64,000 bases of DNA from Opisthorchis felineus (lineage: Eukaryota > Platyhelminthes > Trematoda > Opisthorchiida > Opisthorchiidae): positions 4,178 to 68,177 of the forward strand of contig SJOL01001073.1 in NCBI GenBank assembly GCA_004794785.1, in the 5' to 3' direction. The notes under the pieces were generated by a model that was given only the letters and a program-made list of their open reading frames with translations, ran no database searches and was not told where the DNA came from. Shown one piece after another: positions 60,701 through 64,000 of this stretch. A program made the translations under genes and the position numbers. How positions within the stretch are numbered: the stretch's first letter is position 1; each line of letters begins with the position of its first letter.

Positions 60701-61355
60701 TGGGATTTTGAATGATGCTCAAAATGGGTGTGCAAGTGGTTTTACGACCAATCCTTTGCAAGAGGACCAAACGAATCTGGATTCTTCCGGAAAGTGGTCT
60801 CCACTAAGATGACACTGCAAAGTCAACAAAATTTTCACCCACTAATCGGAAACGATTTGATCGGAGGACTGATATGCTTCTTGCCTGATGTTTACGAAGA
60901 GCTTATCTGTATTCAGCCAGTTCATCCGAATTTACCTTTGGAGTCAAAGACGACCGGGAGATGTGAGATCAGTCAATGTACGATTGTTCCAAACTTGGTC
61001 AAGACATATTTGGAGCAGACAGATATCACATACTGATCGAGATTACCCAAGCTCAATTATCTCAGCTATCACTCTCTCCAAAGCTTGCTGTGATGTCTGT
61101 CGGCCTAATAATTATCGACCCCTCCAATATATCAACATAGTTCTAAATGAAAGTTGGAGTAACTGGACCGATACCGATCCATATACTGAAATGTAAAAAC
61201 CCCCAGCGGACTCACAGTAAAAGCTCGTTCGAGGAAGCCTTTTCAAAACGCAGGATCACGTTGCAAACGAGGTAGATAGGGTACAGAAGTAGGGTCCAGG
61301 ATGTGGCGAATTGGGTGAGAAAGGAAGGTGGGCGCACGGAATACTGTTGTGATGG
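42487..61355 (-). CDS. SLC35F3/F4-like transporter gene, 5' incomplete
   Basis: Eight exons on the minus strand encode a member of the SLC35F branch of the drug/metabolite transporter superfamily, a ten-helix membrane carrier. Human SLC35F3 is reported to carry thiamine; the substrate here is unknown. The order is 61355-61216, 60465-60246, 59337-59221, about 56666-56587, 52829-52704, 50062-49973, 48464-48349 and 42762-42487. Recognition rests on FLTQFATSW in exon 1, [10 protein letters not shown] in exon 2, the exact continuation [10 protein letters not shown] in exon 3, and [11 protein letters not shown] with VPW in the fifth exon. All junctions match in phase except between the third and fourth exons. 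The coding part covers helices 2-10 and a Ser/Pro-rich tail. The start codon and helix 1 are not seen. The introns hold several hammerhead and SINE elements. The sequence is divergent, so a paralogue within SLC35F cannot be excluded. Confidence 0.7.
43285..43395. mobile_element. TIR-HHR element, two joined terminal repeats
   Basis: A left-type repeat (GATTTGGTTTTCACGGGAG, ACTCACCTGGAACCAAGC) runs almost directly into a right-type end (AAACCAAATTGG, GATGAGTGTATT). The whole interior is missing. This looks like an internal deletion that brought both ends together. It lies in the last intron of the SLC35F-like gene. Confidence 0.55.
43396..43680. mobile_element. TIR-HHR pieces in opposite orientation
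   Basis: A minus-oriented interior (CATAAGGCTGCTGAAAACCC, TTCGACAGCCCACGAGAGG) at 43405-43445 is followed by a plus-oriented unit with spacer and ribozyme at 43500-43680. The plus unit has the second spacer type, also seen at 34.6 kb. The arrangement points to repeated insertion or rearrangement at one place. Confidence 0.55.
43566..43612 (+). ncRNA. Hammerhead ribozyme with inserted bases, probably inactive
   Basis: CUGAUGAG, CGAAAC and stem III with a GUC-type triplet are present. Three extra bases lie between the core and stem II, and stem I keeps only four of six pairs. Confidence 0.65.
44690..44795 (+). mobile_element. Hammerhead SINE, degenerate copy
   Basis: The ribozyme region (about 44696-44741) reads GCACTGCTAATGTGCTCTAA, then GCGACAATCGAG and GGAGTG. 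This parallels the 10.2 kb copy, with the core changed to CUAAUGU and the GAAA to GACAA. The tail GGTGTGGACTCACCG follows. The head is not recognisable. It lies in the last intron of the SLC35F-like gene, antisense to it. Confidence 0.55.
44800..48345. other. Intron sequence, no separate gene recognised
   Basis: This is the central part of the last intron of the SLC35F-like gene. Only short open frames are present, and a short GAGTT repeat lies near 47357-47372. Confidence 0.4.
48349..48464 (-). CDS. SLC35F-like gene, seventh exon (helix 10)
   Basis: The acceptor is excellent (TGTTCCCCTAG, AG at 48466-48465) and the donor is a perfect GTAAGT (GT at 48348-48347). The exon is 116 bases: two that complete a codon, then 38 codons, ending in phase 0. 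With the G left by the previous exon, the split codon becomes GTT (Val), which lines up with a Val in the vertebrate SLC35F3/F4 proteins at the same place. The peptide ends in [19 protein letters not shown], a hydrophobic helix followed by a Pro, where family members have their last helix and a Pro-containing end. Confidence 0.65.
49973..50062 (-). CDS. SLC35F-like gene, sixth exon (helix 9 region)
   Basis: The acceptor is ACTACCTTTAG and the donor is a perfect GTAAGT. The 90-base exon begins with two codon-completing bases and ends with one, fitting both neighbours. The 29 codons equal the length of the matching family segment. The likeness is mainly in the spacing of Leu and Pro ([15 protein letters not shown]). 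Basic residues in the first half are unusual for this region, so the identity rests more on phase and splice sites than on residues. Confidence 0.5.
52704..52829 (-). CDS. SLC35F-like gene, fifth exon (helices 7-8)
   Basis: The acceptor AG is at 52831-52830 (TTTTCTATCGAAG) and the donor is a perfect GTAAGT (GT at 52703-52702). The exon is 126 bases: two, 41 codons, one. It encodes [16 protein letters not shown], then [10 protein letters not shown] and [10 protein letters not shown]. The pattern LFN, then a hydrophobic helix, then a loop with a Pro-Trp pair, then a second helix, is that of SLC35F3/F4. In-frame residues before the acceptor (MAFFSIEG) also look like the family but are cut off by a TAA. 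Confidence 0.7.
53100..53200 (-). mobile_element. tRNA-like SINE head, probably family B
   Basis: Read on the minus strand, an A box (TGGCCTGATGGTGTAGCGC) and a B box (TGTGGGCTCGAATCG) are both clear and correctly spaced. The body after the B box is a weak match to family B. It lies in an intron of the SLC35F-like gene, in the same orientation. Confidence 0.55.
54390..54575 (+). mobile_element. SINE family A copy
   Basis: An A box (ATAGCTCAGTCGGTAAGGC) and B box (GTGGTTCGAGCCCAAC) are well kept. The body has CGTCTCGACTGCTC, GCTTCCTCCATTTGGCAT and AGCTAGGTACCGAAAG. It is a SINE and not a tRNA gene, because no acceptor stem closes after the B box and the body follows instead. Confidence 0.7.
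56587..56666 (-). CDS. SLC35F-like gene, probable fourth exon
   Basis: The 3' end is firm. The donor is a canonical GTGAGT after CATCAG, and the last G joins GT of the next exon to make Gly, as the family alignment predicts. The frame includes [12 protein letters not shown], leading directly into LFNLLVF of the next exon. The 5' end is uncertain. An acceptor at 56668-56667 gives the listed exon of 80 bases with a plausible polar loop before the helix, but its phase does not fit the visible end of the third exon. An acceptor at 56622-56621 gives a 34-base exon that fits the phase but loses the loop. Confidence 0.4.
57214..57405 (-). mobile_element. Hammerhead SINE, full-length copy
   Basis: On the minus strand, an A-box region (GCTGGTGTAGTTGTGG), a B box (GGAGTTCAGACCCCGG), a hammerhead (57280-57324) and a tail (GGTGTGGGCTCACCAGAC, TAATTAGTCCAGG) stand in order. 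This copy best defines the family. It lies in the intron between the third and fourth exons of the SLC35F-like gene. Confidence 0.7.
57280..57324 (-). ncRNA. Hammerhead ribozyme in SINE, two core changes
   Basis: Stem II (GCUC with GAGU) and the palindromic stem III ACUCGAGU with C (GUC triplet) are well formed, and stem I has five pairs including G-U. The core carries CAGAUGA in place of CUGAUGA and GGAA in place of GAAA. Both positions are catalytically important, so it is likely inactive. Confidence 0.6.
57530..57585 (+). mobile_element. Hammerhead SINE, tail fragment
   Basis: TAGTATGGGCTCACCATATT and AATTGAGCCAGGATAGG match the tail of the copy at 57214-57405 but on the plus strand. The two lie in inverted orientation about 150 bp apart. 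The ribozyme cannot be made out in the sequence between. Confidence 0.5.
57708..57885 (+). mobile_element. SINE family A, best preserved copy
   Basis: An A box (ATGGCTCAGTGGTTAGAGCG) and B box (CGTGGTTTGAACCCGACC) stand about 50 bases apart, as in RNA polymerase III genes. The body is CCTCTCGACTTCCCCTG, TTAGGTTTGGGCAACCTGG, CTTCCTTCGGGTGGCATGG and CAGCTAGGCACAAAAAGG. It lies in an intron of the SLC35F-like gene. Confidence 0.75.
57890..59215. other. Intron sequence, no separate gene recognised
   Basis: This is part of the intron after the third SLC35F-like exon. It contains a short TTAGGGTTAGG near 57979, which is too short to be telomeric. Confidence 0.4.
59221..59337 (-). CDS. SLC35F-like gene, third exon (helices 5-6)
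   Basis: The acceptor is very good (GCCTTCTTTTTTAG, AG at 59339-59338). The exon starts in phase 0, exactly where the previous exon ends. Its peptide begins [18 protein letters not shown], parallel to the helix that follows the Arg-Phe loop in SLC35F3/F4. A second hydrophobic run, [11 protein letters not shown], follows. The likely donor is GTCAGT at 59220-59215, which gives 117 bases ending in phase 0 but is a weak site. The frame stays open for six more codons, so the end could be slightly lower. Confidence 0.7.
59828..59995 (+). mobile_element. Repeat family B copy
   Basis: The head has an A-box-like GGTGGCCAAATGGTTAAG and a decayed B box (AAGGATTCGAGACTC). The body is GAGTTTCGTGAGATGC, GTGATTCCCAGCAAGG and ATGAAACGTCTGTAC. 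It lies in the intron between the second and third SLC35F-like exons. Confidence 0.6.
60246..60465 (-). CDS. SLC35F-like gene, second exon (helices 3-4)
   Basis: The acceptor is CTGTTTTCATCTAG and the donor is GTACGT after AAGG. The 220-base exon begins with one codon-completing base, joining CT of exon 1 to make Leu, and ends in phase 0 after 73 codons. It contains [16 protein letters not shown], an Asp before the next helix (SPIDCAAIM), and [14 protein letters not shown]. This order is the hallmark that identified the gene: in vertebrate SLC35F3/F4 the same places have L-W and T-D followed by a helix, ending S-W-I and R-F before an Arg at the exon end. Confidence 0.8.
61216..61355 (-). CDS. 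SLC35F-like gene, first visible exon (helix 2)
   Basis: The acceptor is strong (CTCGCATCCCTCGTCAG, AG at 61357-61356) and the donor is GTGAGT. The exon has 46 codons plus two bases, which join the first base of the next exon. The peptide has [19 protein letters not shown], closely parallel to the F-L-T-x-F-x-T-x-W helix and following Pro-x-Tyr of SLC35F3/F4. The upstream exon with helix 1 should end in phase 0; I could not find it before the assembly gap. Confidence 0.75.
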
Positions 61356-61359
61356 CTGA

Positions 61360-63105
61360 CGAGGGATGCGAGAACAATGCGAGATAACGATGTCACGGAG
61401 GCTGGACCAAGGCATGCATCGATTATAGACAAATACCTGGATTGGCTTTGCACAACATGTAGGTAGCTCAGTCAGTCAAGTGGCGATATTACTGCGCCCA
61501 AATAACAAATCATCCATGATGGCACTTTGCAGTGAAAAAACCTGAAATAATTACCGTGTTGTCATTCCAACGATTTCTGTGGAATGATAGTACCAGGATG
61601 AGACTACAAATGAGAGACTACAAATGAGACTACAAATAGTACTAATCAGACTTAATTGATCGCTCCTTATGAACGAGACATAATGCAGTTATCTAGGAAA
61701 TGCAATATGTTTGTATGTGACCGGAGCTTTTAAAAGCCAACCACAATAGGAGGCGTGCCACGTGGATTCTTGTTGTCAAGGTCAAAACCATGCAATAGCA
61801 AGGCGGTGCGTATAGACGGCGCGTCTGGCTGAAACGCAATGACCTGTATAGATAATCGGAGTGCCGATAAATACTGTATCTCAGTATTAATTCCTCGTCC
61901 TGAATAATTCAGTAACTAACAAGAAGTACACTGAATCAATGGTCCAAACATCGGAAATGTCCTAAGTAACAAGTAGTCGAAAGAGGACATCTGAGATCAC
62001 TGGCGGGATAATTTCAGAACTCAACTGATTGGGCACGCGGAAAAAAGGCTAAAGCGAGGCGGAATATGGTAAAATCTTCGAAATTTCCAACTGTATGCAA
62101 ATGTGACCACTTATCCCACTAAGACAGAGGTTACAATGTGTTGGGAAGAATGCTCTTTGCTGGATGCCTGCGGAATTGATGTTCCGTTTTTACCTTGAAG
62201 CTTTAATGCACATTCAGTGCGTTTTTCCGGAACCAAACAAAAATGGAATTAGTTGTGCGATGAGATCGGTGGGATTAGATGCAAACTGCACACGTTAACT
62301 GTCGATGTACTGCCCCAAAGGCTTACTGAAAAGGAGTAGCCAACAAACAGTATTCCTATAGTGCGACTGCGCGTTCGAGGTTTTCGTCCAGTCGGTCAAA
62401 ATACGTCATCGATCAGTGAAGTCCAGTAAATATCGGTTTGCTCCCAGTTATGACGCCTGATTGAAGTAAAAAGTTGGGTGGGATATCCGGTGGTCTCCCA
62501 AAGCTCTATAGTTTAATCCATGCTGCGAAATGTGTGCGACAAACAACACCGACAAACTGCAGTTCTAGATGTTAAATGCGGTGAAACAAAGCAAGGAAGC
62601 TATTCAACTAAGCTCCTCTGCAAACAGAAATCGCCCCTTTATTAGGATCGCCTCACTCCTGTCCCTTGGGGCTTGGCATGAAATTACTACCTTTGAGAGT
62701 TTATCTGTCAACTAACAACGTAAACAACTGAGCCGCACTCATGCAGTCTATGCTATTAGTTACTTGTACGGGATTGCTTGCTAATGAAGCTGCTTTGACT
62801 GAAACGGGGTAAAAATACCGCATCAAAGATTTTTTGGTGCAGTGGAGGTAAGGAATGCTGTTTTTCTCCATGTTTAGGAATTTTGCTCAAACCAAAGCTG
62901 AACGCCCAGTTCACACCTGATTGACGATGCCAGTCGTGTTGGCACTGACAAGAAAATTGGCCACAATTATTCTAGTGGTTATTCTGGCTATTAATTCGGT
63001 CTAATAGACCGAAACTTCACAAATTATAGCAGGCAATCAGACATAGCATTTGCACAAACACTTCACGGAATGACTGTTTAGAAAAACAGTCAGGCAAGTT
63101 TGGAC
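61360..63105. other. Stretch without a recognised gene
   Basis: This is probably the next intron of the SLC35F-like gene. A tRNA-like A-box phrase (GGTAGCTCAGTCAGTC near 61462) has no B box after it. A short imperfect tandem (GACTACAAATGA) lies near 61598-61640. Confidence 0.4.
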
Positions 63106-63107
63106 GT

Positions 63108-63322
63108 AATACACTATTCATAAGGTTGCTGAAAACTCTTCGACAGCCCGCGCCCGGTATTACCATTCTTGGGGCTCATAAAGTAGGTGCAGTCCCCTAT
63201 GTTCTACTTGAAACCCAGTTGCAAGAAATTAGCGAAATACACTCATTTTCAAACCAATTTCGTTTTGCGGGTACTCATCTGGAACCCAGCTGAAACTCTC
63301 ATTCACCATAAACGATATGTAC

Positions 63323-63325
<3 letters not shown>
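63108..63325 (-). mobile_element. TIR-HHR element, head-to-tail junction with degenerate ribozyme
   Basis: An interior (CATAAGGTTGCTGAAAACTC) and ribozyme remnant (63145-63189) are followed by the second spacer type, then TTAGCGAAATACACTCATTT and a terminal repeat. It runs into the (TA)n tract and the gap. The order is the same as at 34508-34700. The ribozyme has CUUUAUGA for CUGAUGA and lacks GAAA, so it is inactive. Confidence 0.6.

Positions 63326-63327
<2 letters not shown>

Positions 63328-63370
<43 letters not shown>
63328..63370. repeat. (TA)n microsatellite
   Basis: A pure TA run extends to the edge of the assembly gap and probably caused it. Confidence 0.9.
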
Positions 63371-64000
63371 NNNNNNNNNNNNNNNNNNNNNNNNNNNNNN
63401 NNNNNNNNNNNNNNNNNNNNNNNNNNNNNNNNNNNNNNNNNNNNNNNNNNNNNNNNNNNNNNNNNNNNNNNNNNNNNNNNNNNNNNNNNNNNNNNNNNNN
63501 NNNNNNNNNNNNNNNNNNNNNNNNNNNNNNNNNNNNNNNNNNNNNNNNNNNNNNNNNNNNNNNNNNNNNNNNNNNNNNNNNNNNNNNNNNNNNNNNNNNN
63601 NNNNNNNNNNNNNNNNNNNNNNNNNNNNNNNNNNNNNNNNNNNNNNNNNNNNNNNNNNNNNNNNNNNNNNNNNNNNNNNNNNNNNNNNNNNNNNNNNNNN
63701 NNNNNNNNNNNNNNNNNNNNNNNNNNNNNNNNNNNNNNNNNNNNNNNNNNNNNNNNNNNNNNNNNNNNNNNNNNNNNNNNNNNNNNNNNNNNNNNNNNNN
63801 NNNNNNNNNNNNNNNNNNNNNNNNNNNNNNNNNNNNNNNNNNNNNNNNNNNNNNNNNNNNNNNNNNNNNNNNNNNNNNNNNNNNNNNNNNNNNNNNNNNN
63901 NNNNNNNNNNNNNNNNNNNNNNNNNNNNNNNNNNNNNNNNNNNNNNNNNNNNNNNNNNNNNNNNNNNNNNNNNNNNNNNNNNNNNNNNNNNNNNNNNNNN
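63371..64000. other. Assembly gap (N)
   Basis: All bases are N. The true length of the gap is not known. Confidence 0.99.

Noticed and set aside
61098..61130. Frame reading RPNNYRPL, like a reverse-transcriptase motif
   Set aside because: The phrase is isolated, with no other reverse-transcriptase blocks in any frame nearby, and the frame opposes the transporter gene on the other strand.

Overview
This 64 kb window is AT-rich, intron-rich, repeat-dense nuclear DNA from an animal. It carries no operons, ribosome binding sites or long ORFs. The best taxonomic clue is a tRNA-like SINE with an embedded hammerhead ribozyme, the design known from the schistosome Sm-alpha family. With kilobase introns and many old dispersed repeats, this suggests a parasitic flatworm, probably a digenean trematode. 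The genus cannot be told from the sequence. The last 630 bases (63371-64000) are an assembly gap of N, entered through a (TA)n tract.

The one gene recognised with confidence lies on the minus strand in the right half. It is an SLC35F3/F4-like member of the drug/metabolite transporter superfamily. Eight short exons run from 61355 down to 42487. All but the third-to-fourth junction match in phase with GT-AG sites, and together they cover roughly transmembrane helices 2-10 plus a Ser/Pro-rich cytosolic tail. The 5' exons are not seen. A second candidate gene on the plus strand would end tail-to-tail with it, with a terminal exon at 42028-42236 and an in-phase stop. A further plus-strand exon may be cut by the left edge (1-170).

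The rest is mobile-element debris. (1) A roughly 330 bp element, here called TIR-HHR, has about 70 bp terminal inverted repeats and a compact type I hammerhead ribozyme inside. Copies or fragments lie near 5.6, 6.9, 7.2, 7.4, 11.0, 17.3, 17.6, 34.5-34.9, 37.2, 43.3-43.7 and 63.1 kb. Two copies (7493-7535 plus, 17785-17827 minus) keep an identical, apparently intact ribozyme, and one is flanked by a perfect 9 bp direct repeat. (2) A separate tRNA-like SINE carries a different hammerhead, with copies near 4.2, 10.1, 21.9, 31.4, 44.7, 57.3 and 57.5 kb. (3) SINE family A (tRNA head, no ribozyme) lies near 13.0, 20.5, 33.3, 54.4 and 57.8 kb. (4) Repeat family B (tRNA-like, up to about 360 bp) lies near 2.6-3.1, 3.6-3.9, 9.6, 20.9, 21.1, 24.1, 53.1 and 59.8 kb.

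The strongest candidate for something undescribed is the TIR-HHR element. It joins DNA-transposon-like ends to a self-cleaving RNA, sometimes in a head-to-tail partial-dimer layout. It sits beside an unrelated ribozyme-bearing SINE and lies within introns of a transporter gene.
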